Shown piece after piece: positions 17,564-26,629 of a stretch of DNA of 64,000 nucleotides. Origin of the DNA: Mammaliicoccus lentus (GTDB lineage: Bacteria > Bacillota > Bacilli > Staphylococcales > Staphylococcaceae); assembly GCF_002902755.1 (NCBI RefSeq), contig NZ_PPRS01000066.1:1-64000 (forward strand), written 5' to 3'. How positions within the stretch are numbered: the stretch's first letter is position 1; the number at the start of each line of letters is the position of its first letter. Both the position numbers and the translations under genes were made by a program. The notes beneath the pieces are model-generated. The model ran no database searches. It saw only the letters and a list, made by a program, of their open reading frames with translations, and had not been told where the DNA came from.

Positions 17564-19729
17564 ATGGGAGAACAAGCTAAACAATATAATCTAGATAATT
17601 CAAAATACTATAATAACAGAGAACTTAGTTGGTTAGACTTTAATTACCGTGTTCTTGAAGAAGCATTTGATTCTAATAATCCATTACTTGAACAATTAAA
17701 ATTTATAGCAATTCACAGTTCTAATTTAGATGAGTTCTTTATGGTGAGAGTGGCCGGGTTAAAAGACCAAATTAAAATGAACTTTAATGAACCTGAGAAC
17801 AAAGCGCAATTAACACCTAAAGAACAACTTATTTGTATTGAAGAAAAAAATAGAATCAATGTCGATTTGCAATATAAAAGATTTAATGAATTAAAAGAAA
17901 AATTAAAAACTTATAATATTTATATTACTCAACCAGAAAGGTTACCAGACATTCTAATTAAACAATTACACGCTCAATTCAACTCAGAAATACTGCCAAC
18001 TTTATCACCATTAGGCATTGATGCATATAGACCATTACCCAAATTAAATAATAAAATGCTTAATTTATTTGTGGATATAAAACTAGATGATGGAGAAATC
18101 AGATCAGCAATTGTACCCGTTCCAGTTCTATTGGACAGAATTATTAAACTTGAACACGAAGGTAAAAAATATATTGTATTTCTTGAAGATGTGATTTCTT
18201 TATTCATCGAACAATTATTCAATGGTTATGAAGTCATTAATACTTATACTTTTAGAGTTACAAGAAATGCAGATTTAACGATACATGAAGATGGTGCGGA
18301 AGATTTACTTATTGAAATTGAAAGATTTTTAAAAGAAAGAAAAAGTGGTGTGGCTGTCCGATTAGAAATTGACAGTAGACATATTGATTCTGAAGTAAAA
18401 AGTATATTTCTCATGAATGAGTTTGAAATAGATAATCATGATATATACAGGGTAAATGGGCCTGTAGATTTAACTGTTTTATTTTCGTTAGTTAGTCAAT
18501 TGGAGGATTTGTTACCGAATGAATTATTCAAACCACATACGCCTCAAATTCCTGCGTCTTTAAATAAAAATAATATATATGAGTTAGCATTAGAAAAAGA
18601 TATATTCTTCCATCACCCATACGAATCATTTAAACCAATTGTAGAGTTTATTAAAGAAGCTTCTGAAGACCCTGATACACTTGCCATTAAACAAACACTT
18701 TACCGTGTAAGTAGTGATTCACCTATTATTCAAGCGTTGAAAAATGCTGCAGAAAATGGTAAACAGGTTACTGTATTAGTAGAATTAAAAGCAAGGTTTG
18801 ACGAAGAAAATAATGTGCAGTGGGCTAAAATGCTAGAAGATGCAGGTTGTAATGTTATTTATGGAATGACATTTTTAAAGACACATAGTAAAATTACTCT
18901 CGTGATAAAGCGTGTTAACGGTAAAGTTATGCCGTTTGTACATTTAGGAACAGGTAACTATAATGATAAAACTGCAAAATTATATACAGACATGGGCATC
19001 ATTACTACTAATCCAGATATAGGAGAAGATGCGATTAATTTCTTTAATTATTTAAGTGGTTATTCATTAAAGCCAAATTATAATGAGCTGATTGTAGCGC
19101 CATTTGAAATAAGAGATGTATTTGTTGATCACATAGATCAAGAAATTGAAGCTCATAAAGAACATGGTAATGGACTTATTATTGCTAAGATGAATTCTTT
19201 AACAGATAAAAAGGTCATAAAGAAATTATTTGAAGCTTCTCAAAATGGAGTGAAAATTAAACTGATAATTCGTGGTATCTGTTGTTTAAAGCCAGGTATA
19301 CAAGGTGTAAGTGAAAATATAGAAGTAATTAGCATTGTGGGGAGATATCTAGAACATTCTAGAATATATTATTTTTATCATAACGGTGAAGAAAAAATGT
19401 ACTTATCATCAGCAGATATGATGACAAGAAATATGATAAAACGAGTTGAAATTTTATTTCCAATTTTAGATGAAAGCATCGTTAAAAGATTAAAAGACTA
19501 TTTGAATTTACAACTTGATGATGGACTGAAGGGAAGGATCCAAGATTCAAATGGAAAGTATCATTACAATGATGCTGGAAACAAACAAGCTAGTTCTCAA
19601 CAAATATTGATGGAAGAAGCAATTCTTAAGGCTAAACAATTACAGCAAAGTGAAATTAAAATAGGAAAACCAATAAGAAGTAAAAAATCTAATTTATTTA
19701 ATAAATTCAAACGAAGGTTTAAAAGATAA
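17564..19729 (+). CDS. ppk1: Polyphosphate kinase 1
   Basis: A roughly 721-residue enzyme that reversibly polymerises ATP gamma-phosphate into polyphosphate. The N-terminal domain opens with [17 protein letters not shown] and [16 protein letters not shown]. The two phospholipase-D-like catalytic domains carry the phospho-acceptor histidine region [11 protein letters not shown] and the second histidine in [10 protein letters not shown]. The basic tail [10 protein letters not shown] may bind polymer or membrane. I prefer the ATG over an in-frame GTG nine bases upstream that overlaps the ribosome-binding site. It pairs with ppx. Confidence 0.95.
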   Translation: MGEQAKQYNLDNSKYYNNRELSWLDFNYRVLEEAFDSNNPLLEQLKFIAIHSSNLDEFFMVRVAGLKDQIKMNFNEPENKAQLTPKEQLICIEEKNRINVDLQYKRFNELKEKLKTYNIYITQPERLPDILIKQLHAQFNSEILPTLSPLGIDAYRPLPKLNNKMLNLFVDIKLDDGEIRSAIVPVPVLLDRIIKLEHEGKKYIVFLEDVISLFIEQLFNGYEVINTYTFRVTRNADLTIHEDGAEDLLIEIERFLKERKSGVAVRLEIDSRHIDSEVKSIFLMNEFEIDNHDIYRVNGPVDLTVLFSLVSQLEDLLPNELFKPHTPQIPASLNKNNIYELALEKDIFFHHPYESFKPIVEFIKEASEDPDTLAIKQTLYRVSSDSPIIQALKNAAENGKQVTVLVELKARFDEENNVQWAKMLEDAGCNVIYGMTFLKTHSKITLVIKRVNGKVMPFVHLGTGNYNDKTAKLYTDMGIITTNPDIGEDAINFFNYLSGYSLKPNYNELIVAPFEIRDVFVDHIDQEIEAHKEHGNGLIIAKMNSLTDKKVIKKLFEASQNGVKIKLIIRGICCLKPGIQGVSENIEVISIVGRYLEHSRIYYFYHNGEEKMYLSSADMMTRNMIKRVEILFPILDESIVKRLKDYLNLQLDDGLKGRIQDSNGKYHYNDAGNKQASSQQILMEEAILKAKQLQQSEIKIGKPIRSKKSNLFNKFKRRFKR

Positions 19730-19767
19730 ATAATTATAAGTAATGTATCCTTGAAAACATATAATTA

Positions 19768-19806
19768 GAGTCTGGGACATAAAATAATTGTCCCAGACTC
19801 TCTTTT
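19768..19806 (+). terminator. Terminator after ppk1
   Basis: Twelve-pair GAGTCTGGGACA stem with a nine-base loop, then TCTTTTTG. Part of the dispersed repeat. Confidence 0.85.
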
Positions 19807-19930
19807 TGTATTGGCAGTAGCTGACTGGTATGAAAATGCGCTTATATCAAGCTTTTTTCATATCTAGTCATCCTTGTCGGGGTGGGACTACGAAATCTTT
19901 TTAATAAAATGAGATTTCTGTCCCACCCCC
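19768..19930 (-). repeat. Dispersed staphylococcal intergenic element, full-length copy (inverted)
   Basis: It starts with a GAGTCTGGGACA/TGTCCCAGACTC hairpin (19768-19800), then TTGGCAGTAGCTGACTGG, CTAGTCATCCTTGTCGG and a second hairpin GTGGGACTACGAAATC/GATTTCTGTCCCACC. Read on the minus strand it matches 31704-31874 almost base for base. It lies between convergent ppk1 and the pseudouridine synthase and probably terminates both. Confidence 0.85.
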
Positions 19931-19946
19931 TAATTCATTTTATATT

Positions 19947-20768
19947 TTAATCTTCAAGCGTAACTGAAACGAATTCATCTTTAAATGGATGTTCAAATTC
20001 AATTTTGTAACTGTGCAGTTTCAATTGTCTCAGTTTACTATTGTTATAAAGTGGATCTCCAACTACTGGATGACCAATCTCTGCTAAGTGTACACGGATT
20101 TGGTGTGTTCTACCTGTGTCTAATTTTAGTTCGACTTCTGCTGTGTGCTCATCAAGCATATGACTTTCAAGAATATGTGTTACAGCGCGCTGACCAGTAG
20201 GTGATACGCGACGTTTATTAGGGTGAAACTTATCTTTACCGATAGGCATATCGATTGTTTGTGGTTTCAAAGGCAATAAACTATCTACTTGTGCTTTATA
20301 AGTACGCGTAATTTGTCTATCTTCTAGCATACGATCCAATATTTTTTTAGCAATAGGATGTTTTGCTACTAGTAATAACCCAACTGTTTCCTGATCTAAT
20401 CTGTGCACGGGCTCTACATAATCAGAATCTATAGTATAAATAGCATGGTTCATTAAAGTATTTGCTTCTTGTAAATCGTTAGGATGAGTTTTAACGCCTT
20501 TAGGTTTTACAACGATTGCAAAATATTCATCTTCATATTTAACTTCAGCAAGACGATAGCTTGATACATACTGACTTGTTTCATTTAAGACAGGAATATG
20601 AAGTTTATCTCCTTTTGACACATGACTACGTAACGTGCTTGGTTCGTTATTAAGTGTTATTTCTTTAGACATTCTCAATAAATGTAATTCTTTCTTAGGT
20701 AATTGCAAAGATTTAAACATTTCTTCTATTGTTTGTCCTTCGTATTTCGATGGTATTATTATTTTCAT
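19947..20768 (-). CDS. RluA-family 23S rRNA/tRNA pseudouridine synthase
   Basis: A 273-residue protein with an N-terminal S4-like segment (residues about 1-70) and the RluA catalytic domain. The signature PVHRLDQETVGLLLVAK near residue 120 contains the catalytic Asp. The C-terminal LKLDTGRTHQIRVHLA and HPVVGDPLY motifs are present. I start at the ATG just after GGAGGATATC; an in-frame ATG four codons upstream lies in the ribosome-binding site. The target site cannot be decided from sequence. It is convergent with ppk1. Confidence 0.9.
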   Translation of the reverse strand: MKIIIPSKYEGQTIEEMFKSLQLPKKELHLLRMSKEITLNNEPSTLRSHVSKGDKLHIPVLNETSQYVSSYRLAEVKYEDEYFAIVVKPKGVKTHPNDLQEANTLMNHAIYTIDSDYVEPVHRLDQETVGLLLVAKHPIAKKILDRMLEDRQITRTYKAQVDSLLPLKPQTIDMPIGKDKFHPNKRRVSPTGQRAVTHILESHMLDEHTAEVELKLDTGRTHQIRVHLAEIGHPVVGDPLYNNSKLRQLKLHSYKIEFEHPFKDEFVSVTLED

Positions 20769-20951
20769 GATATCCTCCAAGAATATTTAGCTTAAAATCG
20801 GAAAAATGATGTTATAACTAAATTTAAGTTATAATTAGTATAACAAGAAAATTACATAAGAAGTATCTTTACCGCTTAATTTAAACATTTAAATGATAAA
20901 GAGATGGTATGTATAATAGGTGTATAACCAATGATGATAAAGGTGATGTAA

Positions 20952-22061
20952 ATGGAGAAACCGACACGTACAAGTTTATTGAAAGAAATTGCAGAGTTTT
21001 TAAATGAAGAAACAGAAATGTATAGTATGATGCATGGTGCTCTTAAAAAATTAGTGAATGGAAGTAATTTTCATACAGGGTGGATTTTTTTCATTGATGA
21101 AGAAGGACGTCATGAATTAGTTGCAGAAGAAGCATTACCGCCTGCTTTAACACATAATGATTGTCAATATATGACTGAAGGTACGTGTTGGTGTGTCACA
21201 GCTTATCATAATAAAAAATTAACAAAAGCCTCTAATATTATTAATTGTTCTAGAATTGTTAAGGCAACTAGAGAACATCATGATAAAACAGATGGTATTA
21301 CTCATCACGCTACAGTGCCTTTAAGATCAGGAAATGAACAATTTGGCTTATTAAACATTGCTACGCCAGAAACAAAAAGATATTCTGAAGAAGACTTAGA
21401 ATTATTAGAATCAGTAGCTTTTCAAATAGGTTCAGCAATCAAAAGGATTATATTAACAGATCAAGAAAAAGAAGCTGCAAGAATAAATGAAAGAAACAGA
21501 TTAGCGAGAGACTTACATGACTCAGTAAATCAAATGTTATTTTCTTTAAAGATTACAGCTCATGCTGCTAAAGGTATCACAGATCACGAAGAGGCTAGAA
21601 AAGCATTCCAAACAATTGAAGAAACAAGTCAAAGTGCGGTAAATGAAATGAGGGCTTTAATTTGGCAATTAAAACCTGTTGGTCTAGAAAACGGTCTTAT
21701 TTCTGCAATTAAACAATACAGTCAATTTATTCACGTTGAATCTGAATTTGAAGTTGAAGGTTTAATTGACTTACCGAATACAATAGAAGAGAATGTTTAT
21801 CGCATTATTCAAGAATCATTAAATAATATTAAGAAACACTCTGGAACACATCATGCCAACATTTATATGGAACAAAACAAATTACAATTTAAAGTGGTTA
21901 TTATAGATGAAGGCATAGGATTTGAAAGTAGTAAAACAGAAAAAACAGTTTCTAATGGTTTAAGAAATATGAAACAGCGTGCACAAGTTATGAAAGGACA
22001 TATAGAAGTCAGTTCTAGTACAAATAAAGGTACCAAAATAGAATTAACAATACCACTTTAA
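20952..22061 (+). CDS. airS: Oxygen/redox-sensing histidine kinase AirS (YhcS)
   Basis: A 369-residue cytoplasmic kinase with no membrane span. Residues about 15-168 form a GAF domain with Cys71, Cys79, Cys81 and Cys99 (CxxxxxxxCxC then C), the set that holds a [2Fe-2S] cluster in S. aureus AirS. A HisKA_3 domain follows with the phospho-accepting His189 in ARDLHDSVNQML. The ATPase domain has RIIQESLNNIKKHS and a DEGIGF loop. The cognate regulator follows after 21 bp. Assignment rests on domain order plus the cysteine pattern. Confidence 0.9.
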   Translation: MEKPTRTSLLKEIAEFLNEETEMYSMMHGALKKLVNGSNFHTGWIFFIDEEGRHELVAEEALPPALTHNDCQYMTEGTCWCVTAYHNKKLTKASNIINCSRIVKATREHHDKTDGITHHATVPLRSGNEQFGLLNIATPETKRYSEEDLELLESVAFQIGSAIKRIILTDQEKEAARINERNRLARDLHDSVNQMLFSLKITAHAAKGITDHEEARKAFQTIEETSQSAVNEMRALIWQLKPVGLENGLISAIKQYSQFIHVESEFEVEGLIDLPNTIEENVYRIIQESLNNIKKHSGTHHANIYMEQNKLQFKVVIIDEGIGFESSKTEKTVSNGLRNMKQRAQVMKGHIEVSSSTNKGTKIELTIPL

Positions 22062-22082
22062 ATGTGATTAGGGGTTGTAAAA

Positions 22083-22712
22083 ATGAATTATCAAGTAATA
22101 TTAGTGGATGACCACCATATAGTAAGACAAGGGTTAAGATTTTTGATTGATACAGTAAAAGATTTTAATATCGTAGCAGATTTTCCAACTGGAAAATTAT
22201 TGTTAGATTATTTAGAAGAAAATGAACAACCAGATATCATATTGCTAGATTTAGTAATGCCTGAGATGAACGGTATTGAAATAACTGGTATTCTAAAGAA
22301 AAAATATCCAAACGTAAAAGTATTAGTTTTAACGAGCTTTCTTGATGAAGAACATGTCATATCCGCGCTTGATAAAGGAGCGGATGGATATGAAATAAAA
22401 GATGTAGAACCAGAAGCACTGATACAAACAATAAGAGACGTATTAAAAGGTGAACGAAAAATTCACCCTAAAGTTCAATCTGTTATCTCTGAAAGTGAAC
22501 AAAAACCACACAGAGCTAATAAATTATCAAAGAGGGAAATAGAAGTACTAAAAGAGATGGTAAAAGGGAAAACTAATAAAGAAATAGCAGAAACACTTTT
22601 TGTATCTGAAAAAACGATAAAAACCCATGTTAGCCATATATTAAATAAGCTTAAAGTTTCAGATAGAACTCAAGCTGCTGTTTACGCTATGGAACACCAA
22701 TTAATCAATTAA
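22083..22712 (+). CDS. airR: Response regulator AirR (YhcR), NarL/LuxR family
   Basis: A 209-residue regulator. The receiver domain (1-120) has the acidic pair VDDHH near 9 and phospho-acceptor Asp56 in ILLDLVMPEMNG. The LuxR-type HTH covers about 145-205 (SKREIEVLKEMVKGKTNKEI, SEKTIKTHV). Paired with airS in one transcript ended by the hairpin at 22729. In S. aureus the AirSR pair controls redox, cell-wall and virulence genes; the same role here is inference. Confidence 0.92.
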   Translation: MNYQVILVDDHHIVRQGLRFLIDTVKDFNIVADFPTGKLLLDYLEENEQPDIILLDLVMPEMNGIEITGILKKKYPNVKVLVLTSFLDEEHVISALDKGADGYEIKDVEPEALIQTIRDVLKGERKIHPKVQSVISESEQKPHRANKLSKREIEVLKEMVKGKTNKEIAETLFVSEKTIKTHVSHILNKLKVSDRTQAAVYAMEHQLIN

Positions 22713-22728
22713 ATACTTGATTATTTCA

Positions 22729-22773
22729 ATGAGTTAATATCAAAATTTTGATATTAACTCATTTTTTTGTATA
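22729..22773 (+). terminator. Terminator after airSR
   Basis: AATGAGTTAATATCAAAA and its complement TTTTGATATTAACTCATT form a perfect 18-pair hairpin followed by seven T. Confidence 0.95.
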
Positions 22774-22789
22774 AAATTTTAAATAAGTC

Positions 22790-22818
22790 TTACAAAAAGA
22801 AAGCGCTTACTATATAAT
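22790..22818 (+). promoter_or_regulatory. gltT promoter with an embedded cre site
   Basis: TTACAA (22790) and TATAAT (22813) are 17 bp apart. AGAAAGCGCTTACT at 22798-22811 lies between them and matches the CcpA cre consensus TGNAANCGNTNNCA except at its outermost bases. CcpA bound there would block transcription when glucose is plentiful. Confidence 0.7.
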
Positions 22819-22867
22819 GATAACATGGAGAAATTATTTTACGCTAACAATTGGGGGTAGTATAAAT

Positions 22868-24145
22868 ATGAAAGTAAAAAAGAATTTAACTTTAAAGATT
22901 GTTATAGCGTTAATATTAGGTATAGCAGTGGGATCTATATTTAATATTTTCGAAGGTAATAGTTTTGTTCAAAATACTAATCAGTATGTATTTAATGTAC
23001 TAGGGCAAATATTTCTGAATCTAATATTCATGTTAGTAGTACCAGTAGTGTTTGTTTCTATCGTATTAGGTGTTGTAGGTGTCGGTGATCCTAAGCTGCT
23101 TGGTGGTATTGGTTTAAAGACCGTTATCTTTTTCTTAACAACAACAGCTATTGCAATAATTATCGCAATGGCTTTAGCACTTGTATTTAAACCAGGTGCT
23201 GGCCAAGGAGACTTATTAAATAGTGACGAAGTTAAGAAATATGGAGCTGAACAGAAAGCTAAATCTGGGGATGCTGAAGCACCAGAAAATCAAACATTCG
23301 ATCAAACGCTCATTAATTTATTCCCTAAAAATCCAATGCAGTCTATGGTTGAACAAGATATGTTACCAATTATCACATTTGCGATTTTCATTGGTATAGG
23401 AATGATAGCATTAGGTAATAAAATTGAAGTCGTCAGGACTTTTCTCGAACAGACCAATGATATACTCATGTATATCGTTACAATGATTATGAATGTATTT
23501 GCTCCAATAGGTACATTTGGCCTAGTTGCAACGGCATTCACGAATGCCGGTTTTGGAGCTATCAAGCAACTAGGTATGTACTTCGTCATTGTATTGTTGG
23601 CTTTATTCATCCATTTCTTTGTTGTTTATGGTGGAGCAGTCAAATTCTTAGCAGGAAAAAATCCTTTATGGTTCTTTAAAAAGTTCTTACCAGCAATTGC
23701 TGTAGGATTTAGTTCATCTAGTTCAAATGCAACGTTGCCTATCTCTCTAGAATGTACAAAAGATATGGGAGTTAGAAAGGAAGTTAGTTCATTTGTTCAA
23801 CCACTTGGTGCAACAATCAACATGGATGGGACAGCCATAATGCAAGGTGTAGCTACAATATTCATTGCTCAAGTATCTGGAATAGACTTGACAGTAATGC
23901 AAATGGTTACTGTAGTTATAATAGCTGTTATAGCATCTATTGGTACAGCTGGTGTACCTGGGGTGGGATTAGTGATGTTAGCTATGATTTTAACATCAAT
24001 CGGTATAAACCCAGCCGCAATCGGTATGATTATCGGTATAGATAGATTATTAGACATGACACGTACATCAGTAAATATTACAGGCGATGCAGCATGTGCA
24101 TTAATTCTTTCTGAGAGAGAAAAGTCAAAATTGGCGAAAAATTAA
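22868..24145 (+). CDS. gltT: Proton/sodium glutamate-aspartate symporter
   Basis: A 425-residue DAACS-family transporter with eight membrane segments and two re-entrant hairpins. The serine-rich hairpin SSSSNATLP near 292, NMDGTAIMQG near 324 and the C-terminal DRLLDMTRTSVNITGDA are diagnostic substrate and cation sites. ATG 22868 follows TTGGGGGTAG; in-frame codons upstream are not preceded by a ribosome-binding site. It is monocistronic with a terminator at 24160, and its promoter holds a cre site. Confidence 0.95.
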   Translation: MKVKKNLTLKIVIALILGIAVGSIFNIFEGNSFVQNTNQYVFNVLGQIFLNLIFMLVVPVVFVSIVLGVVGVGDPKLLGGIGLKTVIFFLTTTAIAIIIAMALALVFKPGAGQGDLLNSDEVKKYGAEQKAKSGDAEAPENQTFDQTLINLFPKNPMQSMVEQDMLPIITFAIFIGIGMIALGNKIEVVRTFLEQTNDILMYIVTMIMNVFAPIGTFGLVATAFTNAGFGAIKQLGMYFVIVLLALFIHFFVVYGGAVKFLAGKNPLWFFKKFLPAIAVGFSSSSSNATLPISLECTKDMGVRKEVSSFVQPLGATINMDGTAIMQGVATIFIAQVSGIDLTVMQMVTVVIIAVIASIGTAGVPGVGLVMLAMILTSIGINPAAIGMIIGIDRLLDMTRTSVNITGDAACALILSEREKSKLAKN

Positions 24146-24159
24146 CATTTCAACGTATT

Positions 24160-24202
24160 AAAGAGATAAATTGATAAAAAATCAATTTATCTCTTTTATT
24201 TT
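24160..24202 (+). terminator. Terminator after gltT
   Basis: AAAGAGATAAATTGAT-AAAAA-ATCAATTTATCTCTTT, a perfect 16-pair hairpin with a T-rich tail. Confidence 0.93.
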
Positions 24203-24307
24203 TATGCAAAATGTATTATGATGATACTTGTGCTCGAAAAAATCGTGTATTTTTGCAACATAATATAATAAATTAATAATAGAATTTAAATAGAAAGGTA
24301 GTTATTG

Positions 24308-24767
24308 ATGGATAAACAAACTTTTACAACGATAATTCAAACAAAATTTAAAATGGTTCGTATTGAGGCAGGTTATACTCAAGATACAATGGCGAATACA
24401 GTAGGATTATCTAAAAAAACTTTAGTACAAATAGAAAAAGAACGTGTATTACCAAACTGGACAACTTGTGTATCTATCTGTGCATTATTCAGAGATTCAG
24501 ACGTTTTAAACACAACATTTGGTTGTGACCCTCTAGAGGTAATTCAAATTATTTCTCGTCATCATTGTGCATATCCAAACCATGATAATACGAGTGATAT
24601 TTATTGGACTACTATTGATGCAAAATCAGGCTACATTTTACAATCTAATAAAAAAAACAGATTTGTATAGAGTTTTAAATGACGAACGTCAACCAATATT
24701 TGGTACTGCGAAGAAACGTGAAGCAGAAACATATTTCTTACGTAAAACTCAATCATTATTTGTTTAA
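24308..24767 (+). pseudogene. XRE-type HTH transcriptional regulator, frameshifted in a poly-A run
   Basis: The first frame reads an HTH domain (residues about 10-65, with VRIEAGYTQDTMANTVGLSK and LVQIEKERVLPNW) and then stops at 24670. A second frame continues with RVLNDERQPIFGTAKKREA to a stop at 24767. The frames join exactly at an A8 run (24650-24657): removing one A gives one continuous protein of about 152 residues. This is either a genuine inactivating insertion or a homopolymer sequencing error. It is a stand-alone gene flanked by terminators. Confidence 0.8.
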
Positions 24768-24775
24768 TATTTGTG

Positions 24776-24817
24776 AAAAGCTACTTCTTAGATTATTCTA
24801 AAGAAGTAGCTTTTTTT
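24776..24817 (+). terminator. Terminator after the HTH gene
   Basis: AAAAGCTACTTCTT and AAGAAGTAGCTTTT arms with a T7 tail, just 12 bp before the yheB ribosome-binding site. Confidence 0.92.
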
Positions 24818-24831
24818 AAAGGAGAACAGAT

Positions 24832-25962
24832 ATGACAATTATATTAACAATAATAGGAATGATGATAATAGGTTCAATTATTGGTGGCTTTACTAACTTT
24901 GTCGCTATTAAAATGTTATTTCATCCATACCATGAAAAGAAAATTTTTGGTTATAAACTACCATTTACTCCAGGACTTATTCCAAAAAGAAGAAATGAAT
25001 TATCGGAAAAAGTAGGTCAGATGGTAACAAACCATTTATTGACTCCGGAAGTATTTAAAGAAAAACTTGTTAACCCTAATACTAAAAGTGTTCTTGAAGA
25101 TACAATTAAAGTTCAATTTAAAACATTAAAAGAAAAAAACTACACACCACAAGATTTTATAAATAGAATTGATTATCCATTGGAAGAAAAATTAAATGAA
25201 ACTTTAAAACATACAATAGAACAAAAAGTGGATAAATATTATGAAATTCATCAAAAAGATGCAATTCATAGTTTAATCCCTGAAGAAATATATGAGGATT
25301 TAAGTCGACAAGTGAATCGTGTTACACCTGAGATATTATCGGAAATGGATATTTATTTAGCATCTGATAAAGGCAAAAATGATATATATACAATGGTAGA
25401 AGAATTTTTCGAACAAAAAGGAAAAATGGTGGGCATGATTCAAATGTTTATGACTACTGAAGACATTGTATATAAGGTTCGAAAAGAACTGAGAAATGTA
25501 ATTAAGCAAGAAAAAATTCATAATATGATTGATTTACAAGTACAAACACAATATGAAAAGTGGATGTCAAAATCATTAGATGAAGTTGTTACACTTGGAA
25601 GGAAAGATAAGGCAAAAGTTCTTATCGCTGAAGAAATAACTGAATCTGTTAATGTGCATAAATATTTAAACACACCATTATATGAACTTGTACCAAGTTT
25701 ATTTGAATATATGGAAGGTAAAGGTACAGAAAGATTTATTGACTATATGATTCAAAAAGTTGGAGATAATATTAGTTTAATTCTAGAAAGAATGAAATTA
25801 GCAGAATTGATTAAAGAACAAATTGATCGCTTCGAATTGTCATATCTTGAAAAGTTAGTAATAGAAATTTCAAACAAAGAGTTGAAATTAATCACATTAC
25901 TAGGATTTGTATTAGGTGGCATAATAGGCTTGTTCCAAGGTATAATCGCTATTTTTGTATAA
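24832..25962 (+). CDS. yheB: DUF445 membrane protein (YheB-like)
   Basis: A 376-residue protein with one membrane segment at each end (about 3-25 and 352-374) and a long charged helical middle. The N-terminal GGFTNFVAIKMLFHPYHEKKI and FTPGLIPKRRNELSEKVGQM motifs define the DUF445/YheB family, common next to yheA in Bacillales. Its molecular function is unknown. The ATG follows AAAGGAGAACAGAT. It has no terminator before yheA, 74 bp away. Confidence 0.88.
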   Translation: MTIILTIIGMMIIGSIIGGFTNFVAIKMLFHPYHEKKIFGYKLPFTPGLIPKRRNELSEKVGQMVTNHLLTPEVFKEKLVNPNTKSVLEDTIKVQFKTLKEKNYTPQDFINRIDYPLEEKLNETLKHTIEQKVDKYYEIHQKDAIHSLIPEEIYEDLSRQVNRVTPEILSEMDIYLASDKGKNDIYTMVEEFFEQKGKMVGMIQMFMTTEDIVYKVRKELRNVIKQEKIHNMIDLQVQTQYEKWMSKSLDEVVTLGRKDKAKVLIAEEITESVNVHKYLNTPLYELVPSLFEYMEGKGTERFIDYMIQKVGDNISLILERMKLAELIKEQIDRFELSYLEKLVIEISNKELKLITLLGFVLGGIIGLFQGIIAIFV

Positions 25963-26036
25963 GCTTTCGAAGTGTGATACAGTATTATTGGAATTGATAT
26001 TCTAATACACTTTTTAATTATAGGAGCGAATTTATT

Positions 26037-26411
26037 ATGGCAGAAGTAAATATTTATGACAAAGCGAATGAACTAGAACAAACTTTACGTGAAAGCAACG
26101 AATATAACAAAATTAAAGAGCAATACGAAAAAGTAAATGCTGACCCAGAAACTAAAAAATTATTCGATGAATTCCGTGAAGTTCAACTAGATTTACAAAA
26201 CAAACAAATGCAAGGCGAAGAAATCTCAGAAGTAGATATCGCTAGAGCTCAAAAGTCAGCACAAGAAATTGAGCAAAACGAAACAATTTCTGAATTAATG
26301 CAAGCTGAACAAGCTATGAGTCAACTTATTCAAGATTTAAACCGTGTTATCATGAAACCATTAGAAGATATTTATGGTAGTCTTGAAGATAATCAAGAAG
26401 GTCAACAATAA
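26037..26411 (+). CDS. yheA: YlbF/YmcA-family protein YheA
   Basis: A 124-residue, almost entirely helical protein of the UPF0342/YlbF-YmcA family. Heptad-like charged repeats run through residues 5-110 ([19 protein letters not shown]). Relatives YlbF and YmcA belong to an RNase Y-associated complex; the role of YheA itself is not settled. The ATG follows TATAGGAGCGAATTTATT. It keeps the Bacillus-like order yheB-yheA before the yha genes and ends at a strong terminator. Confidence 0.88.
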   Translation: MAEVNIYDKANELEQTLRESNEYNKIKEQYEKVNADPETKKLFDEFREVQLDLQNKQMQGEEISEVDIARAQKSAQEIEQNETISELMQAEQAMSQLIQDLNRVIMKPLEDIYGSLEDNQEGQQ

Positions 26412-26422
26412 TTCTTAATTTC

Positions 26423-26468
26423 AAAAGTCTTGTTAGGTACGTAGTCGTATCTAACAAGACTTTTTTTA
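26423..26468 (+). terminator. Terminator after yheA
   Basis: AAAAGTCTTGTTAG(G)TA and TA(T)CTAACAAGACTTTT arms with a T run. Confidence 0.93.
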
Positions 26469-26629
26469 GGTTTAAACCGTTGTTTATTAGCTTTGTCATG
26501 TATCGTATATGCCTTGAATATGGTAAAATTAATACATTAAAAGACTACTTATTAATCTGATTATTCTATTGAATTGTGCTTGAATAAAATAATTAAGAAA
26601 ATGAACTAATAGTGAAAGAGGTTAGTTAA

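Noticed and set aside
23302-23610. Minus-strand frames opposite gltT and other membrane genes
   Set aside because: Long antisense frames are expected opposite hydrophobic proteins in A/T-rich DNA; no start signals.
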